NCBI RefSeq assembly: GCF_008831285.2
Contig: NC_045150.1
Coordinates: 11,515,868 to 11,579,867 of the forward strand
Direction: 5' to 3'
Source of the DNA: Nymphaea colorata
Lineage: Eukaryota > Streptophyta > Magnoliopsida > Nymphaeales > Nymphaeaceae
DNA length: 64,000 nt
In this document: positions 12,060 to 23,720 of the stretch, one piece after another
Layout of the letters: each line of letters begins with the position of its first letter
How positions within the stretch are numbered: the first letter of the stretch is position 1
Notes under the pieces: generated by a model
The model's input: the letters and a program-made list of their open reading frames with translations, nothing else
The model's database searches: none
What the model was told of the DNA's origin: nothing
Position numbers and translations under genes: made by a program

Positions 12060-13040
12060 CCAAAAAGTCCACTGCAAAAGGCTTTGGCCAAGTACAATCC
12101 AAGTCAGCTTCGTCCTGGCCTTCCTGCATGCATCGATGATGGTGTACATATAGAGAGAAAAATTAAGCATTTTTTTAATTAGAGGAGCCAGTAATCTATA
12201 TAGAAATGGTGTTTTTTGAGTGTGGGACTGAAATTCTCTAAAAGTTTATAATTAATCACCAGTAAGGACTTTTTAGCATACAAAACTCATTTTATATGTC
12301 TAAAGAATGTGATTTTCTAGAAACATGTGACTACTCCATGGACTAGCTGCTACTAGCTACTCACAAACTCTTAAAAGATATTATTAAAGCAATTTTTTTT
12401 GCATAATATAAGCTTATAGATATGATTTTATGATCATAAGAATCAAATATTAAGTCATAAATCATTTTTCAAGTTCAAGTTTATTCTTTTAACCATAAAT
12501 AATGTACGGCTCCAGCAACGTCAAAGCTTTTGCAGTAAAAAAAATTCAACAATTTTCATAAAAACAACTTGAATTATAGCATGTTTAATTCATACCTGTA
12601 TACTAAAACATGTCTATATTTTACCTAAACAATAAGGTTGAATTTGATGGATTAAACCCGAGACTGAATAAAAAGGAGTGTTTTGAGAGATCGGCAGTTT
12701 GAACACTAGCATGGATTTTACATGTATGGGCTTACCTCTCTAAGAAGAAGGCTATAGGGCAAATAAAGGCAGAGCCAAAAATGTAGCGGTAAGCGATGAG
12801 CACGCGGAAGCTCATTCCTCGGTCTATTGCCAGCTTGTAGAGGATGTTCATTCCGGCCAACCCCACCTGCACCACCACCATGGCCACCGCCGGCATCGCC
12901 CCTTCCACTCCATTACGACAGGTTGTCAGCTTTTCCTCCATTTACTAGTCCTACTGCAACTAGCTCTTCTTTTTCTTCTTCTCCTTCTTCTTCTTGAAGG
13001 AAGAATTAGAAGATGGAAGGACTGCTTCAACCTAAGTACA

Positions 13041-13050
13041 CTATATATAG
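13041..13050 (-). promoter_or_regulatory. TATA-like box upstream of psi1
   Basis: ctatatatag about 100 bp upstream of the psi1 ATG on the minus strand. The spacing fits a transcription start about 30 bp further down and a short 5' UTR. Inferred from sequence and position only. Confidence 0.5.
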
Positions 13051-13276
13051 GCTTATAAGTTTTCTTCTAACTCCTAATTGGTTGATGCAGGTCCCTTTAA
13101 TAGGCGGCTCCATGGGGAACCAGATCTCCACTCCCAATTGCATTTTATATGCAACGACGATTGAGTAGTGTTGTTAAAGTTTATTCCTGTAAGTGCTACA
13201 TATTCTCTCTCATAAATGATGGAAGACTGCCATCCATTAGAATTGCTTTCGGGTGCTGAAATCTAACTTGTATAAG

Positions 13277-13448
13277 TAGGGGCCGAATTAGGATTTTTTG
13301 GTTGCAAGAGCTAAACTATAGTTTCTAAATCTTAACAAAGGTTGAAATAGTATTTTTCAATATATACGTTGAATTGAATGGAAATTTACATATAAATTTT
13401 TTATTTTTTTAAAAATTGAATGGGCCAAGGTCACTGCCTCCGCCCCTG
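13277..13448. mobile_element. Second small hAT-like element, upstream of psi1
   Basis: 172 bp, starting taggggccgaatt and ending cctccgcccctg, with an internal AT-rich part similar to the element at 11135. Flanks are tgtataag and tgcatatg (6 of 8 matches), so the target duplication is degenerate and the call is less sure. Confidence 0.6.
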
Positions 13449-16194
13449 TGCATATGCAACTTGTAGTATGTAGAGACATAAAAGTAAAAAAGCATAGCAT
13501 TTACGTTGTTGTAAAAATAAAAACCATGCTTGTTATTAACTTGTAAAGAGTATGATTTTTTGAGGGTTAGTAGGAAAAGTATTTCATCCTATCTCCAGGC
13601 TTGACAACCGATCCACACTTCTTTGATCTCTGTAGAAAATCATGCACTGGCTTTCAGTACTACCTTGGATGATACTCTCGCTATGTTTTAACTTGTATAT
13701 TGTTTATCCTCTTTTTGTAGCAAAAGGAGTTGACTTCATAGGAACTCGAAATGAAGACTAGCTGCCTATATAGCCCCTTCTCTATCCATCGCACTAACCC
13801 CTTCAAGGATAGTGTGACTTTTTTAAAAACCCATTTGAACTATAACAAATTAATCTATAGAAATTAATGAAGCAATGGTTAAAATATGAGACTGCTTCCA
13901 ATTATACTCATATATGTATCATATACGTACATATATATTTTAATAATTAAAGACACTTGTTTCTTTTGAGAAGTATTTCAGTCCTTTGAAAAAAATACTT
14001 TATTTCCATATTTTCAATTTAATCTTCACCATCTAAAATAATTTTCAATTCAAATCATTCCCATTAAATATGGTATATGAAGGCATAGTAACTACTTATT
14101 TTCAATAATAAACACATTTTTTATGTTAAGTTTTAGTTTTCAAAACACATTGATCACATCTTGAGCATGGTTTATTGTTAAGGAATGACGTGAAAATTTG
14201 AGTTTGAAGTAGAGGGTTCCAAATCTAATTTTCCTCTTGTAAAACTGCTTTTTGTTTTTCAAAGAGGCAAATTATTATTTTATCATTTTTTTTTAAGTTT
14301 CTACCAGAAGGTTTATTTTATCCATTTTTTTAAAGTTTTTACCAGAAGGGCTAATAGCTGTTGGTACTGTTTGACAAATACAAACAAAAACATATGGAAA
14401 AACAGCAGTAACAACAATTCCTGTAAAGCAGGAATTATTTGTTTAAAAACATATAAAAAACATTAAAATGAAGATAGAACGGAAGCACAATTAATTCGAA
14501 CTTGATTGAGTTTCGTCAACTTATTTAGAACTTTTAGTGTTGGTCCCCACTTACTGTTATTTAGGGTCACAACCATGTAGGATCAATGACAACAAAATAG
14601 AAGATAAACAATACTGTGTGACACATACAGCACTGCTAGAGATCAGAATCTTAAAACGAATCTGAAGTGCTTAATTTGACACTTTTTCATAAAGTATCAA
14701 AGAACCACTTTGCAATGGGCCGCTAATTTACAGTCACAACCATCAAATAGGAGACAGCGATTCCCGCATAATTAAAGAGCCATCATATATGTTGAACAAA
14801 AGAACATAATCTAATTTTATGCTTTGTCACAGCCGTGCATTCAACCTATTGCGCTTTTATTTGTTCCAAATTTTATGGAGGGTGGACTAACGAACCGGCC
14901 ATTCCAGCGGCTCGCTTGAACAGGTTGTGAATCGGCCAAAAAAAAGTATATATCCTTACACTTAAAAGAAAAATTAAACAATAACAATGGAAAAACCAAA
15001 ATATTTTACATTGTGACATGTGGCACCCCTTATCGATCTGTAAATTGAACTTGTCGTCAATTCGATTCGAGAAACTTAGCACATCTGCAATGCACATCAA
15101 TGCATATGTATAAGAAAAACACTAATCATTCGATCGCCAAGCCCTGTGGAAGATTATCGTTCCTTTCTCATGGTGATTAGTTGGTTCCTGATCCTATCCT
15201 CCACTGATAGCTAAGTGAACCATCCTTTTCTCTTTAATTTAAACGCAAAGTACTCTTGACAGGAATAAACCCCTGGAAACATGCCCCTAATAAAGAATAT
15301 GATGCTTGAAGAACCCAACTATAAAGTAGGCATCAAACAATAAGCTCCCATTAATCAAATTCCTTAGGTCACATCCATATAGCCAAAGTTACAAAAAAAA
15401 TTAAACAAATGCTAAAATTAAAATAACCCATACTATGCAAAGCATCTGGTGTGGGTGTGTGTATGTTTATATACACACACACACACACATGGTATGGGTG
15501 TGTGTATGTTTATACACACACACACACACACACATGAGACCACTTGGGTAAGCGACAAAACCCAGACCCATTAAAACTAATTATCCAAGGTTTTTTTTTT
15601 TCAATCGAACCTTATGGATATGATCTTAGTGATTTTGAGAAAACAAAATATTAAGTTAGTTAATCACTTTTTTACTTTAATCATGGTTTTTTAATAATCT
15701 AAAAATGAATTTTGGTATTAGAAAGTTCAATATTTTGACAAAAATAACTTGAATTGAAGCATAATTTACATTAAATTAGTGTTTACAAACACATTATTTG
15801 GTTCACATTTTGTTTAGTACACTTTTTAACACAAATTCAAAAAGTCTGCTTGTTGTCCTCACCCATTTTGTCGGGTAATATATATATATATATATACAAA
15901 ATCCAAGGATCAGTTTCAACGGTAAAACCTCAGAAAGGAAATCCAAACCAGGGCATATGCTCATTTGCTCTTCCAAATGTGGTCAACCAATTCAGATTCA
16001 ATATCCAGTGACATCCTTGATCATGAACAGACTAGATTTCTCTGTGTGCACATAAGTGATTGCAAACAAGATATTGGCTCATTTATAACTCTTGTTTAGC
16101 ATCACTTTCCTTACATGCTAATGCTTAATGCTGGACTCTTCTTAAGTGCATGGAAAAACTGGCTGTGAAAGCAGCATGCTCCTGACTCAATTAG
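13449..16194. other. AT-rich spacer between psi1 and psi2
   Basis: No gene recognised. It holds two near-identical (CA)n runs with the shared lead gtgtgtatgtttata (about 15450-15535), poly-T tracts and a short (TA)n run near 15880. Confidence 0.6.
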
Positions 16195-17033
16195 CTACAA
16201 CTGAACACTGTCTATCTGATCTTCTTTTATGCTGTGCTTTGGCACTTGATCCGCACCAATGCCTGCACCTGCCAGGTTCGAGTGCAAACCATCTGAATCC
16301 AGTTTAGTTGCTTCTGCAGCAGATCTGTGTGCCTGAAGCTGGATAAGTTCCTTCACCTCTTTCCCTTTGCCCCACAGCACAGTGTACAGACCCAAGATGA
16401 TCAATCCAGCACCAACCACACTGAAACCACAAGGTGTTTCTGCTGCTTACTGTATATCGTTTCAAATTTCCATTCTACATCTTGGGAACTTTATGTTATT
16501 GGACGTTCCATATATTATATATAACTGGAACTAAATAATATAATATATAACCATACATTATATACACTGTCTTGGTAATGACTAAGAAAGTTTCATTTTC
16601 TTTCCAACCTTTAAGTGCGTTTTGAGTGCCATTTTACCTTCCTAGATGAAGAGCCTCATCAAGAAACATGGACCCAAAAAAGGCAACAATGACAAGGGAC
16701 AAGGGGTTGAAAGCTGAGACAAACAGTGGTCCTCTCATCTGAATAGCCCATGAAATGAGAGCCACAACCAAGCATGATACCAGTATGCCCTGCAAGCTCA
16801 TAAAAAAAGGGGAAAAATATAAGTCACCATTCTCTACACATACAGAATCTAGGGACCATTTTGAACAATCTTAATAATCATATATATATATATATATGTA
16901 TATATATATGTATATATATATTACTCAATCAACTGGTATCATGGAATGCACCATTTGCAACTGCTTTTAGCGTCACAAAATATAAAAAAACCATCCAACA
17001 TAGATGTTGGTCAGTTGTGTGTGTGTGTGTGTG

Positions 17034-17069
17034 GTGTGTGGAGAGAGAGAGAGAGAGAGAGAGAGAGAT
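17034..17069. repeat. (GT)n-(GA)n microsatellite in psi2 intron 5
   Basis: GT run followed by a GA run. Confidence 0.9.
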
Positions 17070-17689
17070 CATATGTAATATTTGATGGGAATTATGTGGG
17101 CCATTGTTTTTACAAAAATATCGAAGATTAAGATAAAAAAATATAAAAATGCATTTGTGTTTTCAAGGGACTGAAATACCCCTCAAAGGAGGAATTAAAT
17201 GAGTTTCCTTAATGGAGACCCATTGCTTCATATGAGGGTTATTTCAGTTCCTTGAAATATAATTAAGTTTCGATATTTTTCATATATATCTTTATAAAAT
17301 AACATCAGTAAAGCTAGAATTTTATTTCTTTATGTGAAGTTTGGAATATAATAAAATGGAACATTAACTCTCAATTCTGAACAAGTTAAAAAATAAGTTC
17401 ACATATTGTCAGATACGGGAACTGAAAAATATGAGAAGTCATGGTAACAGCAATGAATCATGCAGTAAAATTGAAAATTTGTTCAGGTGGAGCACGTGTT
17501 GTGATGACACCGATGAATTTATATTCCACCTGCTTACTTCATTATCTAGCTACTATTACTTAGTTTTGATACGGTATAAGTTAACTTAAGATTGATCAGT
17601 TGGTATAAAATGGTTGTCACGGGTTCTCTCTCTCTCTCTCTTTCCTATACATTATACAAGAGGTGGTGGGAGAGAGAAATGGGTAGGTG

Positions 17690-18110
17690 TAAGAATTTAA
17701 ATATTATTTAAATTGGGCCAAATCCAAATCTCTTGGGCAAAAGGGGTTGATTAGCTACAGCGGCCACATATCGAAGGACGGTCCCTAGTTAAAAGCAAGA
17801 TAGCAAGAAAGAAGAGAGAACAAAAGCAAGAGTCAATGTGGTTCGGCAGAAAAGTGCCTATGTTCACGACAGAAATCTCTCCTTTCATTCGTCACGAGGG
17901 AGAGAGTATCCTTAGTTACAGGGAGATCCAATAAAACGTAGATTTTGGTTAGTCTTTAGTCTTTCTCTTTTGGTGCTGATCTAGTAGATTTTGATCACTC
18001 GCTCCCTATGGCACCCTTGTCAAAACCTTCTTGTTTTTAGTCAAATTCTGCAGCCTGCTTGTCAAAACACAGTTTCACCCTGTTGCAGAAAAGAAGTCAG
18101 TATAGACGAT
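17690..18110. mobile_element. Probable LTR fragment in psi2 intron 5
   Basis: Contains gtcaatgtggttcggcag followed by a tgcctatgttcacg segment, a pairing common in plant LTR-retrotransposon LTRs. No internal coding region or second LTR is nearby, so a solo or truncated LTR is likely. Boundaries are approximate. Confidence 0.45.
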
Positions 18111-18860
18111 GGTGTGAAATTCCGGTAACATCAATAAGAATGAACAAAGAGAAAATTAAGGAAATGCGTCTTGTATTTCAGACGTGATCGATTATATATA
18201 TAGGTACTAACAGATCATTGAAAATGAGAAAAATTTGTTTCTTATGGAATTCATTAGAATCTTATAAATATATGTCATAGCTTCATCACCAGCTTTCTTG
18301 GCTTCTAGTCTGCTTTGCAATGGTGTCGCCTGAAGCAATGCATGGGACGCACGATTAAAGAACCTCAGACTCACGATCTCAAATAAATTGGGCCTTTTAT
18401 CGGCTAAGGCCTTGCCCTGACTATAAGTTATGATCATCATGATTTTATTTTATTTTTCCCTTAAGGGTGGCAAATTTTGGGGGTGCATTACACGAATTTG
18501 ACTGATAGCACCTGATCAGTGAGAAATTCTTACACTAATTATTGACAAGTGATGAGTCTTACACCAAGAATTGACCTTGACAACAAATTGTATGTCTCTC
18601 ACTTGACAACAAAATGCCATTAGTACTCACTTGACCAAAAATGAGATGCCATTATCGTCTAAATATTAATTCACAACATTTTATCTTTATTTCTTTCTGA
18701 ACCGGCAATGTAGAAAGTACGTCTCTGAATCTTCTGGGTGAGTCTAGTACCCAAGGTATAGCACTTATCTTCTCTCTCTAGATTTCTGGATTCCTCTCAC
18801 TGTCTCACAGCACAAAGTTCGATGCATTGCATGGACGGCCAGAGGATTTCAGCTTTTCTC

Positions 18861-18873
18861 TCTCTCTCTCCCC

Positions 18874-18968
<95 letters not shown>

Positions 18969-19041
18969 GAAACACACACAGGCACAATTGAAACCATGTA
19001 CCATGTAGATGACCGTCAAAAGGTCAACGTCCTAACCAAGT

Positions 19042-19132
<91 letters not shown>
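18861..19132. repeat. Two (CT)n-(TA)n arrays around a duplicated exon 5 tail
   Basis: Two CT-then-TA arrays (about 18861-18967 and 19043-19132) bracket a copy of the psi2 exon 5 3' end (18980-19043). That copy matches 19136-19198, including aattgaaaccatgtacc and the reversed coding bases for [11 protein letters not shown] local tandem duplication has carried both the microsatellite and the exon end. Confidence 0.85.
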
Positions 19133-19139
<7 letters not shown>

Positions 19140-19520
19140 ATTGAAACCATGTACCGTGTAGATGATCGTCAAAAGGTTAACATCCCAACGAAGCTCCCAT
19201 GCAGATGGATCCCGATCTGTGATAGCGGCAACACATGTAGATTGAATGGCTGCAAACAGGTTCAAGAGGGCTGAGCTCGAGTAAGGGTGCGGATATCTCT
19301 TGCTCATCTTAGCCTGTGTACAAAACCTATCACATAAATTGAACACAAGAATTGGAAATTAGTCCTAGTTTTAGGATGCAACAGTGATTAAGCTAATCAC
19401 CTGGATTATAAGCCATATGTGTTCGCCATGGCCAGCATTGAGCCCACCGCGTGGTTGCTGGACTGATGTTGGTTGGGGTGATGGTGCAGTAGGTGGGTGT
19501 GGAATGACCACAGCTGGAGC

Positions 19521-20310
19521 TTTTAAAAGGGGTAAATGCATTTAAAAGAGCACATAAAGAAATTAGACTGGTAAATGAATAGTACTCATGCTTAATAACT
19601 TGTTTAGGTTTGTCGTTGAACACTGCTCTGTTCTCTTCTATCTGTTTTCATTTTCTGCATTATGTTTCGCATATGCTAATAACAGCAACCCTTGAAAGCA
19701 AGATTGCGTCAAAAGATTTTTATCAGTTTTTTTGTTTGAAAATGTTGATTTCAGTATTACGTAATCTTTTGCAGTCACATGCTTAAGATGAGCACAAAAG
19801 GATGCTCGCCAATATGGCACTCCCTTTTTATGCTTTCCCCTTTTCTTCTTTCTTTTATCATTGGAGGAGTGCATAAACACAAATTTGTAACTCTATTGAT
19901 TTGGTTAAGTTTCAATTCTCTTGTTTGCATTTTTTATAAATATGATTTATCTTGATTAAATGTTTCATGTTTCTAAATATTTTGCTGTGATAATTTTTTT
20001 GGAGTTTTCTATTTTAAAGACCTGGCTTGGGAATCTGTTAGGCTTTCCTAAGGATGCTAGGAGATTTTAGTGATAACCTTTACTACATCTTTAAATGTCA
20101 ATCAAATATGTGTTGCCATTTCTTTTATTACTTGTATGATTGCAAATTTTTAATTAGATTTTTAAAGAAGTAATGACTATTTGTATTGTATTTCTTAGAT
20201 ATAGATTCCATATTTTTGTGACCCCTTTTCTAATTTCTTTATGTGCTCTTTTAAATGCATTTACCAGTCTTTCTTTTAGACTTTATGTCACCACAGACAA
20301 GATGAATAGT
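19521..20310. mobile_element. ~0.8-kb insertion that truncates psi2 exon 4
   Basis: Homology to WAT1 exon 4 stops at 19520 and intron 3 homology (to psi5 near 47275) resumes at about 20310. Near the ends lie inverted copies of a ~38-bp segment containing gcatttaaaagagcacataa (19533-19570, and reversed at 20232-20270). A 16-bp direct repeat, atgaatagtactcatg, occurs at 19578-19593 and 20302-20317. No coding region is recognised. I cannot assign a transposon superfamily. Confidence 0.65.
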
Positions 20311-20523
20311 ACTCATGAAAATTGAACTGACGACGACCTGGTAACTTTTGGTGGAAGCTTGTCATCTACTTCGGCAATTGTATTTCATTGTTATCGATTA
20401 ACTTCTTTATCTCCCTCTTGTCTGCCAAACAGGTCAAACTTCGTCAATAAGTTCAAAATATCTGAAAATCTCTTTCTCCAAGTTAAGTTTCACTAGTCTT
20501 CAATTTAAAATACATGAACAATA

Positions 20524-20526
<3 letters not shown>

Positions 20527-20562
<36 letters not shown>
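20527..20562. repeat. (CT)n microsatellite
   Basis: CT run in psi2 intron 3, adjacent to exon 3; a similar run is present at the same place in psi5. Confidence 0.9.
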
Positions 20563-20566
<4 letters not shown>

Positions 20567-20762
20567 CATGCACACGAAAAGTGAAGTTACCGGAACATGG
20601 CAGCCAAAATGAATGTGAAGGCAGGGAGGAGGTTGGTCATTGCAACGGCCAACGTCGCTTAAGTCATTTTCATAGCGGCGATGTAGAGATTTTGGTTGAG
20701 CGATGCCCTGAGGAGCAATTGCAAGCGTCAGCCCTTCTCATTGATTCTAAACAGCAAAAGTG

Positions 20763-21222
20763 TGATATATATATATATATATATATAGAAAATTAATAAG
20801 TCCGCAACAATTACCTTTTTCTCTCAAACTTAGGTTGGGTTTGATAACTTGGATCTTAAATTATATATATATATATATAGAAAATTAATAAGTCCACAAC
20901 AATTACCTTTTTTCTCTCAAACTTAGGTTGGGTTTGATAACTTGGAACTTAAATTTGAGGCAACATAAAAAGATGTGTTTTGGGAAATTTTCAGTTTAAA
21001 CAAACTGAAGATCTCAATAACATGGATTTTGGTTTTTGAACTATATATATATATATAGAAAATTAATAAGTCCGCAACAACTACCTTTTTTCTCTCAAAC
21101 TTAGGTTGGGTTTGATAACTTGGATTTTAAATTTGAGGTTGCATAAAAAGATGTGTTTTGGGAAATTTTCAGTTTAAACAAATTGAAGATCTCAATAACA
21201 TGGATTTTGGTTTTTGAATCTA
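20763..21222. repeat. Tandem repeats in psi2 intron 2
   Basis: The segment gaaaattaataagtcc recurs at 20786, 20880 and 21058, each preceded by a (TA)n run. Copies 2 and 3 have a ~178-bp period and are nearly identical; copy 1 is a shorter ~94-bp version. Confidence 0.9.
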
Positions 21223-21744
21223 TGCTACATGTTAAAAACTATGAATTGAAGGTCGGATTGTTGATGGGAAGAGTCTGACCTTAAGTCCATGGATTTGAGA
21301 TTTGAGTTCCATGGTGAAACAAACACAACCTTAGTAAAAAAATATTGGTTAGACATAATAAGCACATTACCCCCCACACACACATACTCACCCGAAAATT
21401 GCACAACAGAAGGCCTGGCCAAGTATAAAACATGTAAGCCTTGTCCGGGTCTTCCTGAATGCATCAATCATATAACAACAATTACAATTCCATGTCAATA
21501 TTCATGCGCTTAATAGAAAAAAGAGGGTGTTCAATCAAAATGCTCGTACATCTCCACACCCAGATAACATTCTAAATAAAGATCATAAAACATTCATGTG
21601 TTTGTTATACCTAGTGTGGTCTAAGCGGTAGTGGAACCAAAAAAATTTGTGCTGAGGGCCACTAACCAAAAGCTTCCGTACCTTGAGGGGTAGCTTCAAA
21701 TATTTGAAAGCCTTTATATGAAAATAAAGAAATTTTGTGATGCT

Positions 21745-21766
21745 GGTGTGGGCAGTTGCCCACACC
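21745..21766. repeat. 22-bp inverted repeat (10-bp arms, 2-bp loop)
   Basis: ggtgtgggca, gt, tgcccacacc. It is conserved exactly at 47859-47880 in the psi5 copy of this intron. A related half-motif is at about 24038. Confidence 0.85.
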
Positions 21767-21784
21767 TGCAAACACGTAGCTCCG

Positions 21785-21890
21785 CCACCGTGGTCTAACT
21801 AGTACTTGAGCGGACTTGGAGTGGTGCTTCTTCAATGCTAACGAAGATCAGGCATATTGGTGTTGAATTCCTGACCTCCTTCAACTCAAA
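21785..21890. mobile_element. Possible tRNA-derived SINE segment in psi2 intron 1
   Basis: Shows gtggtctaactagtact-type box A-like sequence followed at suitable spacing by ggtgttgaattcctgacc, similar to a pol III box B. A copy lies at about 47900-48010, but as part of the larger duplicated block. Weak evidence; no poly-A tail or target duplication established. Confidence 0.3.
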
Positions 21891-22336
21891 AGTCTGATTG
21901 GAGTCCCCATCTAAAATGGGCAGAATTCTCCTTGGCACAATAATAACTGTACCGACTCCCAAAATTGTATGTAAATCTACAAAGTTGCTCTTTGAAACGC
22001 TAACAATTGCATGCACATCAGCTTATAAGTGGTGCGCCAGATAAAGGGTTTAAATTCCAAGGTATATATACATCCAGATCCTCCTCCTCTAGACTAGAAG
22101 ATCTGTGCATTTCTCTAAAATAGATAGCAAGCATACCTCTGCAAGAAGAAGGCAAGAAGGCAGAGGAAGGCAGCTCCAAACATGTACCGGTAAGCGACGA
22201 GGACGCGGAGGCTCATCCGCCCTCCATCTACGGAAAGCTTGTAGAGGATGTTCATTCCTGCAACTATTACATGCACCACCACCATGTACAGCACTGCCTT
22301 CATCCCCTCCCTCCGATCTCTTCCACTTACCTCCAT

Positions 22337-22860
22337 TAATGGCTACCACCGTCTCTACTGATCTCCCTCTCTAAATCTACCAAGACTTTGCTTCTTGTTT
22401 GCCTAAGTCCATGAGAGAACTTCACATTGACGTGAGGAATGGCTCTTTTTCTATTATTAAAGGATTCTCCGGCCCACCAGTACTACTCCTAGCCTGACAG
22501 TTTTCCATTAGACAATCTGCAGATTGAAAAGGGAACCCCAACAAGCAGAACTTTTCTTTTGTTACATACTCTCTGCTGCATGTGGGCCGTAGCCAAACAA
22601 GATTTCGCCAAATGTAGAGTCTGTCTGTTTGTGGACTTCAGTCTGTTCAGCACCTAATTCGATTCTTTGCAATGTGCTTTCTGAGTGTATACCAGTCTCT
22701 GCCATTGACTTTCTTTTACTTGATTTCAAGTACTGCACAAAGAAATATATTGTACCCAAAACAAAAAGTAGATTCACAGACAGCCGGAAAACTTTGTTAA
22801 CAAGAGAGTAAACATAGGTAAAAAGTTTTTATCGCCTCCTACATCGGCCTTCGTTGAAGA
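22337..22860 (-). promoter_or_regulatory. 5' flank of psi2, conserved upstream of psi5
   Basis: Sequence upstream of the ATG is closely matched at 48457-48900. I see no clear TATA box. It includes an open frame at 22562-22777 that is also only partly open in the copy and matches no known family, so I do not call it a gene. Confidence 0.5.
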
Positions 22861-23720
22861 AAATGACGGTGTAAACTTTCATAGACACTTCCACGGCATG
22901 CGTCGGTGTGGGTGTTGATGTAGAAATCGTCACCGATGCATCCTAAACTTAGTTAAATAGATTATTACCGACTGGTGGACGTTGGTAAAACGTTCATCAT
23001 GTTGGACGTCGTTAAAAATTTTTATCAAGACACCCTAGATGTCGATAAATTTTTTTATCAACATTCCAACAGATGTCGGTAAAGATTTTTATAGACAGGT
23101 GGCTGGACGTTGATAATTTTTTTTTTATCGGCACATACTTGGACGTCAATAATACTTTAACTGACTTTTTTTTTTGAAACGTCACTAAAAAGTTGTTAAT
23201 TTTTGTTCCCTTCGTCTGCCACTGCCAAAAATGGAAAATAGATATGCAAATATAAACTTGCTTACAATAAAGCTATCAAACAATTATGTGTTCATAACTA
23301 AACAAATATATATAACAAATGTTAGAAGTTATTTTACACCGCAACTGAATAAATAAAGTTCTAAGTTACAAAAATGTAATAACCAAAGTTAAAGCATATG
23401 TATATGTCCACAGTGCTATGACATAAAAATAAGAACAAAAATTGCTCTCCTACTAATGTCATCACTGTAGTGAAAATCGTGTAAAGTTTGGCAATGTCCA
23501 CATGCATACAATGAACATTAAGAAAACAAGTTAACATGTCGTTGAAAAATATACTTTTATTGACATCCACTTCACAGCCATCGCTAAAAATAGCTTTTCA
23601 ACGACATGTACCCTACACGGGTCGATGAAGGCCGTTGTTGATCGACATTTGGGGGTAGACGTTGGCAAAAGTCCATCTTCACTGACATCACCTCTTGAAC
23701 GTCCACAAGAGGGTGTTTGG
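22861..23720. mobile_element. CACTA-like subterminal-repeat region
   Basis: Many degenerate copies of gatgtcggtaaa / gacgttgataaa motifs in both orientations (e.g. 23035-23130 and 23560-23710). A partial copy lies at 48900-49210 upstream of psi5. No transposase and no clear termini are seen. Confidence 0.55.

Larger units (their letters stand above)
8149..12941 (-). pseudogene. WAT1-related (EamA/UMAMIT) transporter pseudogene psi1
   Basis: All seven exons of a plant WAT1-type membrane transporter (ten-helix drug/metabolite exporter fold) can be placed: E1 12736-12941, E2 12060-12123, E3 10903-11019, E4 9732-9975, E5 from 9293 down, E6 8734-8885, E7 8149-8383. E1 starts at an ATG and encodes MPAVAMVVVQVGLAGMNILY and AYRYIFGSAF. 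E4 carries GQAKVMGTLIGIGGAMLLTF. Four lesions are visible: one extra base in E2 (64 nt instead of 63, so QAF becomes QSL); the E5 donor is gone through a small deletion near 9133; E6 has an in-frame TAG where psi5 has AAG (AVK to AV-stop); and E7 has telomere-type repeats in place of the coding bases after GLY. Expected function would be export of small metabolites across plasma membrane or tonoplast, but no full protein can be made as read. A TATA-like box lies at 13041-13050. Confidence 0.9.
16195..22336 (-). pseudogene. WAT1-related transporter pseudogene psi2
   Basis: Seven exons can be placed: E1 22137-22336 (ATG start, MEVSGRDRREGMKAV, then IVAGMNILYKLSVDGGRMSL), E2 21392-21454, E3 20591-20707, E4 remnant 19401-19520, E5 19155-19313, E6 16638-16789, E7 16195-16420 (VVGAGLIILGLYTVLWGKGK, stop TAG). 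E1, E2, E5, E6 and E7 are clean with proper splice sites. E3 has TCA changed to TAA (20659-20661), giving KM-T-stop. E4 has lost its 5' half to an insertion and shows a short deletion before WLIIQ that shifts the frame. Introns are long and repeat-filled, especially intron 5 (16.8-19.2 kb). Family role is export of small molecules through an EamA-type membrane carrier. Confidence 0.88.

Noticed and set aside
18822-19346. Long open frames through TA repeats (Ile-Tyr runs)
   Set aside because: Dinucleotide repeats give open frames on both strands without coding meaning; the only real coding part is psi2 exon 5.
21600-21660. Possible tRNA gene (tggtctaagcggtagtgg)
   Set aside because: Only a box A-like stretch; no cloverleaf can be drawn.
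9360-23720. The gtcggtaaaa motif arrays as a CRISPR-like or new regulatory array
   Set aside because: Units are degenerate, in both orientations and near a CACTA-type terminus, which fits transposon subterminal repeats.
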